From: Chelonobacter sp050613185
Lineage (GTDB): Bacteria > Pseudomonadota > Gammaproteobacteria > Enterobacterales > Pasteurellaceae
Assembly: GCF_050613185.1 (NCBI RefSeq)
Contig: NZ_CP192511.1
Location: forward strand, 1,798,001-1,862,000
DNA length: 64,000 nt
Direction: 5' to 3'
The position numbers were made by a program, and so were the translations under genes. Of the stretch, positions 26,813 through 36,005 are shown one piece after another; position 1 is the stretch's first letter, and the number at the start of each line of letters is the position of its first letter. The notes beneath the pieces are model-generated. The model made no database searches. It saw only the letters and a list, made by a program, of their open reading frames with translations, and had not been told where the DNA came from.

Positions 26813-27415
26813 ATGGTATTAGTAACTCGTCAAGCCCCTGATTTCTCAGCTTCTGCGGTATTAGGCAACGGTGAAATCGTTGATAACTTCAACTTCAAAC
26901 GTCATGTCGCCGGCAAAACCTCCGTTGTGTTTTTCTGGCCTTTAGACTTCACTTTTGTCTGCCCGTCCGAACTGATTGCATTCGATCACCGTTATAAAGA
27001 ATTCCAAGAACGTGGTGTGGAAGTGGTTGGCGTGTCTATCGACTCTCAATTCACTCACAATGCATGGCGTAAAACCCCTGTGGATAACGGCGGTATCGGC
27101 GAAGTGCAATATGCAATGGTTGCAGACGTGAAACACGACATCGCCAAAGCCTACGGTATCGAACACCCGGAAGCCGGCGTTGCGTTGCGTGCTTCTTTCT
27201 TAATCGACAAACACGGTGTGGTACGCCACCAAATCGTAAATGATTTGCCGTTGGGTCGTAACATCGACGAAATGCTGCGTTTAGTTGATGCGTTGCAATT
27301 CCACGAAGAACACGGCGAAGTTTGCCCGGCACAATGGGAAAAAGGCAAAGAAGGCATGAAAGACAGCCCTGAAGGCGTTGCCAGCTACCTGAAGAAAAAT
27401 GCAGATTCTCTGTAA
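26813..27415 (+). CDS. Typical 2-Cys peroxiredoxin (AhpC/TSA family)
   Basis: 200 residues. Reduces hydrogen and organic peroxides. Seen: peroxidatic Cys in DFTFVCPSE (about residue 51) and resolving Cys in HGEVCPAQW (about 169). Strong ribosome site (AGGAG) and own promoter. Among the AhpC-like group; no ahpF or dedicated reductase is adjacent. Confidence 0.93.
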   Translation: MVLVTRQAPDFSASAVLGNGEIVDNFNFKRHVAGKTSVVFFWPLDFTFVCPSELIAFDHRYKEFQERGVEVVGVSIDSQFTHNAWRKTPVDNGGIGEVQYAMVADVKHDIAKAYGIEHPEAGVALRASFLIDKHGVVRHQIVNDLPLGRNIDEMLRLVDALQFHEEHGEVCPAQWEKGKEGMKDSPEGVASYLKKNADSL

Positions 27416-27430
27416 TTTTCATTAAATGAT

Positions 27431-27460
27431 AAAAAACCATGCCGAGAAGCATGGTTTTTT
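27431..27460 (+). terminator. Terminator after the peroxiredoxin gene
   Basis: AAAAAACCATGC (27431-27442) and GCATGGTTTTTT (27449-27460) form a perfect 12-bp stem with a 6-base loop and built-in T run. Confidence 0.92.
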
Positions 27461-27563
27461 ATTGCGTAAAATCAAGCTTGTTTTTTCGCCAACCATTCCG
27501 TCGCTTATAGACTTGGTCGCTTGATTCCTCTATAATCTCGATTCTTTGTCAAAACCGCACTTT

Positions 27564-27640
27564 GCCCCCATAGCTCAGTCGGTTAGAGCAGTCGACTCAT
27601 AATCGATTGGTCACAGGTTCAAGTCCTGTTGGGGGCACCA
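27564..27640 (+). tRNA. ileX: tRNA-Ile2 (anticodon CAU, lysidine-modified)
   Basis: 77 bases including encoded CCA. Acceptor GCCCCCA pairs with TGGGGGC; anticodon loop ACTCATAAT with CAU. The anticodon-stem context (GCGACTCATAATC-like) matches E. coli ileX rather than elongator tRNA-Met, so C34 is probably converted to lysidine and it reads AUA. The Met assignment cannot be fully excluded. Confidence 0.85.
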
Positions 27641-27648
27641 CCGATTTT

Positions 27649-28068
27649 TTATAAACCAAACGAAAATCCTTTACTCTTCCATTTTGTTTCCGATTTTTCC
27701 ACTGTCCGAGTCTGTTTTTCGTTCGGGGTGTCTTTTAACACCTCGGTTGTTTTGTGGCTAGTGGTATGCCGTTGTGTGCTGCCTTCGCTATAAATTTTGC
27801 GTACTTGTTCTGGCAATTCTTTTTGCCAAATATTCGGCGCGTTTGCCGGGGTCGCTGCGGATGGCGTTTTCGGCTTATAGTCGCTGCCGTTCAGCAGGAT
27901 ATCGTTAGGCGGTGCCGCGCCATTGATCGTCTTCCCGCTCATCACTTGCTTATGGTATTCTTCAACGGTTTTCATGTCTTTTGTCGGCATATTAGCTGTC
28001 GGGTGCCATGTCGGTTGCACGCAAGCGCTCAGTGCCAGCGGTAATAAAATGATTAAATAGTTTTTCAT
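27649..28068 (-). CDS. Lipoprotein of unknown function
   Basis: 139 residues. Lipobox PLALSAC gives an acylated Cys at residue 16. The mature part is hydrophilic, Pro/Thr/Lys-rich and probably disordered, with no family I recognise. Its stop lies 8 bases from the 3' end of tRNA-Ile2 on the opposite strand, a position often hit by inserted DNA. Confidence 0.6.
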   Translation of the reverse strand: MKNYLIILLPLALSACVQPTWHPTANMPTKDMKTVEEYHKQVMSGKTINGAAPPNDILLNGSDYKPKTPSAATPANAPNIWQKELPEQVRKIYSEGSTQRHTTSHKTTEVLKDTPNEKQTRTVEKSETKWKSKGFSFGL

Positions 28069-28089
28069 GTTTTCCCTCTAATAGAAAGA

Positions 28090-28173
28090 AACCGCACTTT
28101 GTTTGATCTGCACCTTAGTCAGTTGGTTTTGCAGTCCAACTTTTGGGGTGCAGATCAGAATCAAAGTGCGGTT
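28090..28173. repeat. 84-bp nested inverted repeat with uptake signals at both ends
   Basis: Outer arms begin and end with inverted uptake signals and continue into GATCTGCACC / GGTGCAGATC; the right arm carries two extra bases. Inside, AGTTGG and CCAACT form a second hairpin. On the minus strand it follows the nagE stop and may terminate nagE; the long near-identical arms suggest a small mobile or duplicated element. Confidence 0.7.
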
Positions 28174-28198
28174 TTGCAGATTAAATTCGGGCGCTAAT

Positions 28199-29665
28199 CT
28201 ACAGGGTTTTCATTTCGTCCGCAATGATTTCCGCTTCAGGTCCTAAAATAACTTGTAAAGCATTGTCACCTAATTTTACGTTACCTTTTGAGCCTAACGC
28301 TTTTAGTTGATTTTCATTGATTTTTTTACGGTCAACCAACACTAGACGCAGGCGGGTGATACAAGCATCAATGCTGGCGATATTTTCTTTTCCGCCTAGC
28401 GCCGCCATAAATTGGCTTGCTCTTTCGCGGTTATTGCCTGCTTTCACCGTTGCTGCCGACGCTACGCTTTTTTCTTCCAAGCTGTCTTCACGTCCAGGCG
28501 TTTTTAATCTGAACATTTTGATACTTGCGGTAAAAATAACGTAGTAGATAACCGAGAACACCAGACCTTGGATAATCAGCATATACCAGTTTTGTGCCAA
28601 TGGATTTTGTGAAGACAATACCAGATCGACTAAACCGGCACTGAAGCCGAAACCGGCAATCCATTGCATTGAAGCGGCGAAGAAGACGGAAATACCGGTC
28701 AATAATGCATGGATTACATACAAAATCGGCGCAACAAACATAAAGGAGAATTCCAGCGGCTCGGTGATTCCGGTGAAGAATGAAGCGAGTGCCGCCGCAA
28801 TCATCAAGGAAGCAACTTTGGTTTTGTTTTCCGGTTTTGCCATGTGGTACATCGCTAAGGCGGCGCCCGGTAAACCAAACATCATAATCGGGAAGAAACC
28901 TGCTTGGTACATTCCGGTGATCCCCAATACGGCACGCCCTTCAGCTAGGGATTGCGCACCACCAAGGAAGTTAGGAATATCGTTAATTCCGGCTACGTCA
29001 AACCAGAAGACGGAGTTCAAAGCATGGTGTAAGCCGATAGGAATTAATAAACGGTTGAAGAAACCATAGATACCGGCGCCGACCGCACCCATATCTTTGA
29101 TTGATTCGCCGAAGCTGACTAAGCCGCCGAAAATGATCGGCCAGACATACAATAAGATGAAAGAGAGGACGATGGCTGCAACGGAAACTAAAATGGGTAC
29201 TAAACGTTTACCACTGAAGAATGCCAAGGCGTTGGGTAATTCGACTTTGTAATAACGGTTATACAGCGCCGCGGAAATTGCGCCGACTAAAATCCCGACA
29301 AATTGGTTATTGATTTTGCCGAATGCTGCCGGCACTTGCTCGATGGCAATGCCTTCCAACTGTGCCACTGTACCCGGGGAAAGCAATGTTGTGACAACCA
29401 GAAAACCGACTAAGCCGGATAATGCAGCCGAACCGTGTTTATCTTCCGACATTCCGAAGGCGACACCGACGGCGAATAACAGTGACATATTGTCGATAAT
29501 GGCGGCACCGGATTTGATGAGCAGGGCAGCTAACTGGCTATCCGCTCCCCAACCGTTAGGATCTAACCAGTAGCCGATCCCCATCAATATAGCTGCTGCC
29601 GGTAGCGCAGCAACAGGTACCATTAAAGCTCTACCGATTCGTTGCAAATAACCTAGGACAGACAT
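28199..29665 (-). CDS. nagE: PTS N-acetylglucosamine permease, IIC-IIB
   Basis: 488 residues: IIC membrane domain (about 1-370) with the ITEPLEFSFMFVAP motif, then IIB domain with the phosphorylated Cys in IDACITRLRLVL (about 432-443). No IIA domain, so it must take phosphate from a separate IIA protein such as Crr. Imports GlcNAc as GlcNAc-6-phosphate. Divergent from nagBAC, which degrades the product. Confidence 0.9.
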   Translation of the reverse strand: MSVLGYLQRIGRALMVPVAALPAAAILMGIGYWLDPNGWGADSQLAALLIKSGAAIIDNMSLLFAVGVAFGMSEDKHGSAALSGLVGFLVVTTLLSPGTVAQLEGIAIEQVPAAFGKINNQFVGILVGAISAALYNRYYKVELPNALAFFSGKRLVPILVSVAAIVLSFILLYVWPIIFGGLVSFGESIKDMGAVGAGIYGFFNRLLIPIGLHHALNSVFWFDVAGINDIPNFLGGAQSLAEGRAVLGITGMYQAGFFPIMMFGLPGAALAMYHMAKPENKTKVASLMIAAALASFFTGITEPLEFSFMFVAPILYVIHALLTGISVFFAASMQWIAGFGFSAGLVDLVLSSQNPLAQNWYMLIIQGLVFSVIYYVIFTASIKMFRLKTPGREDSLEEKSVASAATVKAGNNRERASQFMAALGGKENIASIDACITRLRLVLVDRKKINENQLKALGSKGNVKLGDNALQVILGPEAEIIADEMKTL

Positions 29666-29880
29666 AAGTTACCTCTCTAATTTAAGTAATGAGTATTTAT
29701 TTTTTGATAAAAAATATCTTGCGGTCAAGACGGTATTATACTGGCTTAAATTTGATATTTTTGCAAGATTTTTTCCTTTTTAAGCGTTTTGAAACTCATC
29801 TTGATTTTTTATAAAAAAAATGATTAAATCAATTCAGTTTTATCTACCGAGTGTGAACAACGTTATAAAGGAGAACTAAC

Positions 29881-30684
29881 ATGAGATTAATTCCATTAAA
29901 AAGCGCCGAACAAGTAAGCCGTTGGGCGGCTAATTATATTGTCAATAAAATTAATGCATTTCAGCCGAGCGCTGAAAAACCGTTTGTTTTAGGGCTGCCG
30001 ACCGGTAGCACTCCGTTACAAACGTATAAAGAACTGATTAAACTCTACCAACAAGGCAAAGTCAGCTTTAAACATGTGGTGACATTCAATATGGACGAGT
30101 ATGTGGGGTTGCCGCAAGATCACGAACAAAGCTATCACACTTTTATGTGGGAAAATTTCTTTAACCACGTTGATGTGCAGGCGCAAAATGTGAATATTTT
30201 GAATGGCAATACCGCAGATCACGATCAAGAATGCCGTCAATACGAAGAAAAAATCCGTTTTTACGGCAAAATCCACCTGTTTATGGGAGGGGTCGGCAGT
30301 GACGGACATATTGCGTTTAATGAACCGGGCTCTTCTCTCAGCTCAAGAACACGGATTAAAACATTGACCGAAGATACTTTGATCGCCAATTCGCGTTTCT
30401 TTGATAACGATCTCACCAAAGTACCGAAATATGCCTTGACTATCGGGGTTGCCACCTTATTGGATGCGGAGGAAGTATTGATTTTGGCAACGGGACATAA
30501 TAAAGCCTTGGCGTTACAAGCGGGTGTTGAAGGCTGTGTCAACCACTTATGGACAATCAGTGCGCTGCAAATGCACACCAAAGCCGTTTTGGTGTGTGAC
30601 GAACCGGCAACGCAAGAATTGAAAGTCAAAACCGTGAAATATTTCACCAATCTGGAAGCGGCTGAAATTGCCAGTGTGGCGTAG
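29881..30684 (+). CDS. nagB: Glucosamine-6-phosphate deaminase
   Basis: 267 residues, the usual hexameric length. Converts GlcN-6-P to fructose 6-phosphate and ammonia. Seen: LGLPTGSTPLQTY (about 39-51), NMDEYVGL (about 70-77) with the catalytic Asp, and GSDGHIAFNEPGSS (about 139-152). AAGGAG ribosome site. 11 bases before nagA. Confidence 0.96.
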   Translation: MRLIPLKSAEQVSRWAANYIVNKINAFQPSAEKPFVLGLPTGSTPLQTYKELIKLYQQGKVSFKHVVTFNMDEYVGLPQDHEQSYHTFMWENFFNHVDVQAQNVNILNGNTADHDQECRQYEEKIRFYGKIHLFMGGVGSDGHIAFNEPGSSLSSRTRIKTLTEDTLIANSRFFDNDLTKVPKYALTIGVATLLDAEEVLILATGHNKALALQAGVEGCVNHLWTISALQMHTKAVLVCDEPATQELKVKTVKYFTNLEAAEIASVA

Positions 30685-30695
30685 GAGGTAAGGTT

Positions 30696-31847
30696 ATGCG
30701 TTATGCGTTAACCAACGGCGTGGTTTATACCGCCGATAAGGTGTTGTATCAGCACGCGGTCATCGTTAATGAAGGCATTATTGAAGCACTATTGCCGGAA
30801 CAAGATCTTACGGCTGATATTGAACGTGTTGATTTGGCTGGGAAAAATTTAACTGCGGGGTTTATCGATCTTCAATTGAACGGCGCGGGCGGGGTGATGT
30901 TTAACCTTGATACCACGCTTGAAACCCTGCATACCATGCAACAAACCAACATGCGCTACGGCTGTACCAGCTATTTGCCGACCTTTATCACAGCGCCGGA
31001 CGAAGGCATGAAAAGTGCGGTAGCGGTTATGCGGGAATATTTGCAAGATCCGAATAACGCCAATCAAGCGTTGGGGCTGCATTTGGAAGGACCATATCTC
31101 AGCCTTGAGAAAAAAGGCGTACACCGTCCGCAATATATCCGCCAAATTTCGCCGGAAATGGTCGAGTTTTTATGCGCTAACGGCGATGTGATCACCAAAT
31201 TGACAATCGCAGCGGAAAATGAAGCCGGCAATTATGTGAAGCGGTTTACCGAGAGCGGTATTTTAGTGTCGATCGGGCATTCCAATGCCAGCTATGATGT
31301 TGCCAAACAACGGATTAGCGACGGAATCGGTTTTGCCACCCATTTGCATAATGCGATGTCGCCGATCAGTTCCGGGCGTGACATGGGTGTGGTCGGCGCA
31401 GTGTTGGATTCGGATATTTATAGCGGCATTATTGTGGACGGTTTGCACGTCACTTGGTCGAATATCCGTTTTGCCAAGAAATTGAAAGGCGAAAAACTGG
31501 TGGTGGTGACCGACGCAACCGCCGCTGCCGGAGCCGATATCGACTGGTTTGATTTTGTCGGCACCAAAGTGATTGTGAAAGACGGCAAATGTTACGACGA
31601 AAAAACCGGCAGTCTCGGCGGTTCGGCGATTACGATGATTGAATCGGTGCAAAACTTGGTGGAACAAGTCGGTATCGAGTTGCCGGACGCATTGAGAATG
31701 TGTTCACTCTATCCCGCCCGCGCGATTGGGGTTGACCGCACTTTGGGTTCAATTGAAGCCGGAAAAGTGGCGAACCTGACCGTATTCGATCACCGCTTTA
31801 AGGTGAGTGCGACAGCGGTTAACGGTGTATTGCACCACTATGCGTAG
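30696..31847 (+). CDS. nagA: N-acetylglucosamine-6-phosphate deacetylase
   Basis: 383 residues, amidohydrolase superfamily. Produces GlcN-6-P for NagB. Seen: GFIDLQLNGAGG (about 55-66), metal Glu in LHLEGPYLS (about 128-136), metal His in VSIGHSNA and THLHNAMS, catalytic Asp in VTDATAAAG. Followed by a strong terminator. Confidence 0.96.
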   Translation: MRYALTNGVVYTADKVLYQHAVIVNEGIIEALLPEQDLTADIERVDLAGKNLTAGFIDLQLNGAGGVMFNLDTTLETLHTMQQTNMRYGCTSYLPTFITAPDEGMKSAVAVMREYLQDPNNANQALGLHLEGPYLSLEKKGVHRPQYIRQISPEMVEFLCANGDVITKLTIAAENEAGNYVKRFTESGILVSIGHSNASYDVAKQRISDGIGFATHLHNAMSPISSGRDMGVVGAVLDSDIYSGIIVDGLHVTWSNIRFAKKLKGEKLVVVTDATAAAGADIDWFDFVGTKVIVKDGKCYDEKTGSLGGSAITMIESVQNLVEQVGIELPDALRMCSLYPARAIGVDRTLGSIEAGKVANLTVFDHRFKVSATAVNGVLHHYA

Positions 31848-31888
31848 TCAGTGGCTTAGGCATTAAGCTTTTCGCTTCGAATCAAATC

Positions 31889-31920
31889 AAGTGCGGTGCA
31901 TGGTGTACCGCACTTTTTTT
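31889..31920 (+). terminator. Terminator after nagA, inverted uptake-signal pair
   Basis: AAGTGCGGT (31889-31897) and ACCGCACTT (31907-31915) form a 9-bp stem followed by a seven-T run. It separates nagBA from nagC, so nagC is probably transcribed by read-through or its own promoter. Confidence 0.85.
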
Positions 31921-31994
31921 GGCGTTGCCAGAAAAGTGTAAATATTTTACAGTGTGTGTTTATAAATCATAAAAAAGAGAAGCCAAGGATAAGA

Positions 31995-33218
31995 ATGAAC
32001 AACCAGATACAAATCGTTAATGTCGATTTCGTCAAACAAGCCAATGGTGCGTTGGTATACCGTTTGATTGACCAATTCGGACCGATTTCCCGGATTCAAG
32101 TGTCGGAAATGAGCGGTTTGGCGGCGGCGAGCGTAACCAAAATCACCCGTAATCTATTGCGTTTCGGGCTGATTAAAGAAGTCGAGCAGCAAGAGTCCAC
32201 CGGCGGGCGGCGGGCGATTTCGATTGTCGCGGAACGGAAAAATTTTGTCACGATTTTAATCCGTTTGGGGCGAACCAGCGTCACCGTTGCCGCGATGAAT
32301 CTGGCGACCGAGGTGTTGTTCAAACAAAAATATCAACTCAAAACCAAACAATCGGTCACACAGCTAGAACAAAGGTTGCTGGAGTTGATTCAACGGGCAG
32401 TGATGGAATTGACCAAATCATCTCATCAAGTTATCGCTTGCGGTATTACCGTTCCCGGTTTTGTCGATCAAAAAACAAACACCATTGATTTTATGCCGCA
32501 ATTTAATCTGAAAAAACCGTGGAAATTAGCGGAAAAGATTCGACAAATCATTCATCTGCCGGTATTTATCGGGCATGATGTGCGGGCTTTGGCGTTGGCG
32601 GAATCTTATTTTGGCAAAACCAAAACCTGTAGCGATTCCATTTTATTGCGGATTCACCGCGGTGTTGCCGCCGGAATCATCTTAAATAAAGCGTTATTTA
32701 GCGGCAGTAAAAATAATGTGGGCGAAATTGGACACACGCAAGTCGATCCGCTGGGGAAACCTTGTAAGTGCGGTAATTTCGGCTGCTTGGAAACGTTAGT
32801 CAGTCAGCAGGCGATTGAGGAGCGGGTCAAACAGTTGTTACGGCAAGGGCATAAAAGCCGCTTGCTCAGTGTGGAACAATGTGACTTGGAGACAATTTGC
32901 GAGGCGGTGAATCAAGGTGATCCATTATTAGTCGAATTGTTTCAGCAACTCGGAAGGCATATCGGGCAGGTTTTGGCGATGTGTGTCAATGTGCTTAATC
33001 CGGAAAAAATTATTTTATCCGGCAAAATCGCACAAGCGCAGAAAGTCTTGTTTCCGGCTATTGAAAAGACACTACAGTCAATGGCGTTGTCCGATTTTGT
33101 GAAAAGTACCGCACTTGAGGCTTCGGAACTGCCCGATGACGATATTATCGGCGCATTTGCCTTGATTAAACGAGCGCTGTGGAACGGCGAATTATTGGTG
33201 CAATTATTGGAAGAATAA
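31995..33218 (+). CDS. nagC: NagC, ROK-family transcriptional repressor
   Basis: 407 residues from ATG 31995 (AAGGAT upstream); the longer frame runs through the terminator. N-terminal helix-turn-helix (PISRIQVSEMSGLAAASVTK, about 30-50), then a ROK sugar-binding domain with zinc site CKCGNFGCLE (about 255-264). Very close in pattern to E. coli NagC, which represses nag genes until GlcNAc-6-P binds. Expected to control nagE and nagBA here. Confidence 0.92.
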   Translation: MNNQIQIVNVDFVKQANGALVYRLIDQFGPISRIQVSEMSGLAAASVTKITRNLLRFGLIKEVEQQESTGGRRAISIVAERKNFVTILIRLGRTSVTVAAMNLATEVLFKQKYQLKTKQSVTQLEQRLLELIQRAVMELTKSSHQVIACGITVPGFVDQKTNTIDFMPQFNLKKPWKLAEKIRQIIHLPVFIGHDVRALALAESYFGKTKTCSDSILLRIHRGVAAGIILNKALFSGSKNNVGEIGHTQVDPLGKPCKCGNFGCLETLVSQQAIEERVKQLLRQGHKSRLLSVEQCDLETICEAVNQGDPLLVELFQQLGRHIGQVLAMCVNVLNPEKIILSGKIAQAQKVLFPAIEKTLQSMALSDFVKSTALEASELPDDDIIGAFALIKRALWNGELLVQLLEE

Positions 33219-33342
33219 TCGCGGACGCAAATGCCGGACGGCATCGGTTGAATATTTTTGGTTGTAAATTGTGCGGCAAGCGATTAAACTGGTCAATCTG
33301 TGTCCGAATAGATAAAAAAAGCGTTTTTTTCATAAAAAACGG

Positions 33343-33371
33343 TTGACGAGTAGGGCTGATATTAGCATAAT
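33343..33371 (+). promoter_or_regulatory. Promoter of the tRNA cluster
   Basis: TTGACG, 17-base spacer, CATAAT, then a GC-rich discriminator typical of stringently controlled tRNA promoters, 45 bases before the first tRNA. Confidence 0.8.
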
Positions 33372-33415
33372 GCACCTCGCAAAACCGATGAGGTGAACGC
33401 AGAAAATAAATGAAT

Positions 33416-33492
33416 GGCTATGTAGCTCAGTTGGTTAGAGCACAACACTCATAATGTTGGGGTCACAGGTTCGAATCCCGTCATAGCCACCA
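33416..33492 (+). tRNA. tRNA-Met (CAU), elongator
   Basis: 77 bases with CCA; GGCTATG acceptor pairs with CATAGCC; loop ACTCATAAT. Closely matches E. coli elongator metT. Confidence 0.95.
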
Positions 33493-33501
33493 TATTTTCG
33501 C

Positions 33502-33586
33502 GCGGGAATGGCGAAATTGGTAGACGCACCAGATTTAGGTTCTGGCGCCGCGAGGTGTGTGGGTTCAAGTCCCTCTTCCCGCACCA
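33502..33586 (+). tRNA. tRNA-Leu (UAG)
   Basis: 85 bases, class II with long variable arm; acceptor GCGGGAA/TTCCCGC; anticodon loop TTTAGGT with UAG; CCA encoded. Confidence 0.95.
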
Positions 33587-33612
33587 TTCATCAGCTTTGC
33601 AATGTCATAGAT

Positions 33613-33687
33613 TGGGGTATCGCCAAGCGGTAAGGCACTGGGTTTTGATCTCAGCATTCCTAGGTTCGAATCCTAGTACCCCAGCCA
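33613..33687 (+). tRNA. tRNA-Gln (UUG), first copy
   Basis: 75 bases; acceptor TGGGGTA/TACCCCA; anticodon loop TTTTGAT with UUG; encoded CCA. Identical to the next gene. Confidence 0.95.
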
Positions 33688-33725
33688 TCGACTTATCTAT
33701 TCTGATTTAATTGAATTTCTTATTT

Positions 33726-33800
33726 TGGGGTATCGCCAAGCGGTAAGGCACTGGGTTTTGATCTCAGCATTCCTAGGTTCGAATCCTAGTACCCCAGCCA
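33726..33800 (+). tRNA. tRNA-Gln (UUG), second identical copy
   Basis: 75 bases, identical to the copy at 33613-33687, after a 38-base spacer. Tandem duplication. Confidence 0.95.
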
Positions 33801-33823
33801 TCAAATAGGGTATTCAAACAGTT

Positions 33824-33910
33824 GCGGAAGTGGCGAAATTGGTAGACGCGCTAGGTTCAGGTCTTAGAGCCTTAACGGGTGTGGGGGTTCAAGTCCCCCC
33901 TTCCGCACCA
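33824..33910 (+). tRNA. tRNA-Leu (CAG)
   Basis: 87 bases, class II; acceptor GCGGAAG/CTTCCGC; anticodon loop TTCAGGT with CAG; encoded CCA. Last of the five-gene cluster. The next 220 bases before the nicotinate phosphoribosyltransferase gene are AT-rich and show no feature I can name. Confidence 0.95.
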
Positions 33911-34129
33911 TCATCTTATATATAGTATTCTTTCTGATTTAAATCCTCCTATTAAAAAGTATTTTAGCACTTTCAATGTATTTATTTTTCGTTTCACGGG
34001 CTTAATTTGCGCGCTGATCTCACATTTTCTTAAAATAACGCTTGCCTAATACATAAAAAAAGTTCAAATTATCTATAATCCATTTTTTGTAGCATATACT
34101 TTTTATTTTGTGAAAGGTGAACCAAGACG

Positions 34130-35242
34130 ATGTGTGAAAAAGAATTTGAATTAAAACAAGCAGGCAAGCTGGCAAGGCTGACAAACCGCACTTTTAAGTT
34201 TGATCAACGGATCAAAGAAGGTTGGTTTTCGGCGGTTTATTTTTTGAAAACCACTAAAATTGTAGCAAATCGTATTCCTAAACAGACGGTTACCATGCAA
34301 TTTTTCCAAAAAAACGAAGCGGTAGTGTGTGGTATGGACGAAGCGATCGCATTGTTGCATACCTTTGCCGCCAATCCGCAAAATCTGAAGATTTGGGCGT
34401 TAAATGACGGTGATAAAATTTCGCCGTTTGAGACCGTGCTAATGATCGAAGGTTATTACGAAGATTTCGGTTATTTGGAAGGGATTATCGATGGCATTTT
34501 GGCGAGGCGCACCTCGGTGGCAACCCATGTGTATAATGTGGTGCAGGCGGCAGGCGAGAAACAGGTGATTTTTATGGGCGACCGCGATGATCACTATTCG
34601 CAACAGGCGGGTGACGGCTATGCGGCATATATCGGCGGCATGAGTGCGCAGGCGACCTATGCGATGAACGAATGGTGGGGCACGGAAGGTGTGGGCACCA
34701 TGCCGCACGCCTTAATCCAATTGTTCAACGGTGATTTGATCCAAGCCTGTGAAGCCTATTTAGCCACTTTCCCGCATGATAATTTGGTCGCATTGGTGGA
34801 TTATAATAATGATGTGATTGAGGATTCGCTCAAGGTCGCACGCCATTTCGGCAATAAATTATACGGTGTGCGGGTGGACACCTCCGCTAATATGGTTGAT
34901 CAATATTTTCTGAAAAATCAGCATGAATTCGGACGTTATGATTTGCGTGGCACCAATCCGCGTTTAATTAAACTGCTGCGCCGCCATTTAGATGCGGAAG
35001 GCTTTGAGCACGTTAAAATCATTGTTAGTGGTGGTTTTGATTCGGCAAAAATCAAGTTGTTTGAGCAATTGGATACGCCGGTGGATTCCTACGGTGTGGG
35101 TTCTAACTTATTGAAAGTGAATATTGGCTTTACCGGCGATTGCGTGAGGTTAAACGGTGTGGAGCAAGCGAAACAAGGTCGCCGTTACAGCTTTAATCCG
35201 CGTTTGCAGGCGGTAGCGTATGTCGCAACACGGGAGAGCTAA
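34130..35242 (+). CDS. pncB: Nicotinate phosphoribosyltransferase-like protein
   Basis: 370 residues, somewhat shorter than E. coli PncB (400). Family: type II phosphoribosyltransferases that make nicotinate mononucleotide from nicotinate and PRPP. Seen: N-terminal LLTDLY-equivalent region TNRTFKF, GIIDGILARRTSVATHVYN (about 119-137), WGTEGVGTMPHALIQLF (about 183-199) with the Gly-rich and catalytic His segment, and ISGG-type IIVSGGFDSAKIKLF. Directly coupled to nadE. Nicotinamide phosphoribosyltransferase is less likely on length. Confidence 0.8.
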   Translation: MCEKEFELKQAGKLARLTNRTFKFDQRIKEGWFSAVYFLKTTKIVANRIPKQTVTMQFFQKNEAVVCGMDEAIALLHTFAANPQNLKIWALNDGDKISPFETVLMIEGYYEDFGYLEGIIDGILARRTSVATHVYNVVQAAGEKQVIFMGDRDDHYSQQAGDGYAAYIGGMSAQATYAMNEWWGTEGVGTMPHALIQLFNGDLIQACEAYLATFPHDNLVALVDYNNDVIEDSLKVARHFGNKLYGVRVDTSANMVDQYFLKNQHEFGRYDLRGTNPRLIKLLRRHLDAEGFEHVKIIVSGGFDSAKIKLFEQLDTPVDSYGVGSNLLKVNIGFTGDCVRLNGVEQAKQGRRYSFNPRLQAVAYVATRES

Positions 35243-35243
35243 G

Positions 35244-35984
35244 ATGGATTTGCAACAATATGTTGATTATCTGGTGGAATGGCTGGAACAGCAACGCCAA
35301 TTTTACGGCGCAAAAGGTTATGTGATCGGCATTAGCGGCGGCATTGATTCTGCGGTGGTGGTCAATCTGCTGATGAAAACCGGCGCACCGGTGCAGGGCT
35401 TGATTTTGCCGTCGGAAACCACCTCGCCACAAGATATTCAAGATGCCTACGCGGTGGCAGAAAGTGCCGGTTGCGCAGTGTTGGAAATACCGATTATCGA
35501 CACCTACCGCACTTTTATGCACAGTGCGCAGCCTCTGTTTCGCGAACAAGCCGAACGGCAACACGTGATCGCCGGCAATGTGCAGGCACGTTTGCGCATG
35601 ACGATGTTATACGCAGCGGCGCAAAATCAGCAGGCGATTGTGGTCGGTACGGATAATGCGGCGGAATGGCACACCGGTTATTTCACCAAATACGGCGACG
35701 GCGGCGTTGATGTTGTGCCGTTGGTGCAGTTGCGCAAAGAACAAGTCTTTGCCTTAGGACGGTTGTTGAATGTACCGCAAGCGGTGTTGGATAAAGCGCC
35801 AAGTGCGGGGTTGTGGCAAGGGCAGACCGACGAAGATGAAATGGGCGTGAGTTATGCGGAAATTGATGCTTTCCTGCGCGGCGAAACCGTGTCGGAACAG
35901 GCGCAACGCCAAATTGATTTTTGGCATAACCGCTCGCACCATAAGCGAATGTTAGCACCCGTACCGCCGAAAAGGGTGGCATAA
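35244..35984 (+). CDS. nadE: NAD synthetase, ammonia-dependent type
   Basis: 246 residues from ATG 35244, one base after the pncB stop, with GGGAGAG upstream. PP-loop ISGGIDSAVV (about 37-46) for ATP, and NVQARLRMTMLY, VVGTDNAAEWHTGYFTKYGDGG. No glutaminase domain. Amidates nicotinate adenine dinucleotide to NAD. Coupling with a nicotinate phosphoribosyltransferase gives the first and last steps of the Preiss-Handler route; NadD would have to be elsewhere. Confidence 0.9.
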   Translation: MDLQQYVDYLVEWLEQQRQFYGAKGYVIGISGGIDSAVVVNLLMKTGAPVQGLILPSETTSPQDIQDAYAVAESAGCAVLEIPIIDTYRTFMHSAQPLFREQAERQHVIAGNVQARLRMTMLYAAAQNQQAIVVGTDNAAEWHTGYFTKYGDGGVDVVPLVQLRKEQVFALGRLLNVPQAVLDKAPSAGLWQGQTDEDEMGVSYAEIDAFLRGETVSEQAQRQIDFWHNRSHHKRMLAPVPPKRVA

Positions 35985-36005
35985 CGTAATAAAAAATGTA
36001 AATTT

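Noticed and set aside
29666..29880. NagC operators between nagE and nagB
   Set aside because: Expected biologically, but in this AT-rich stretch I could not point to a convincing site.
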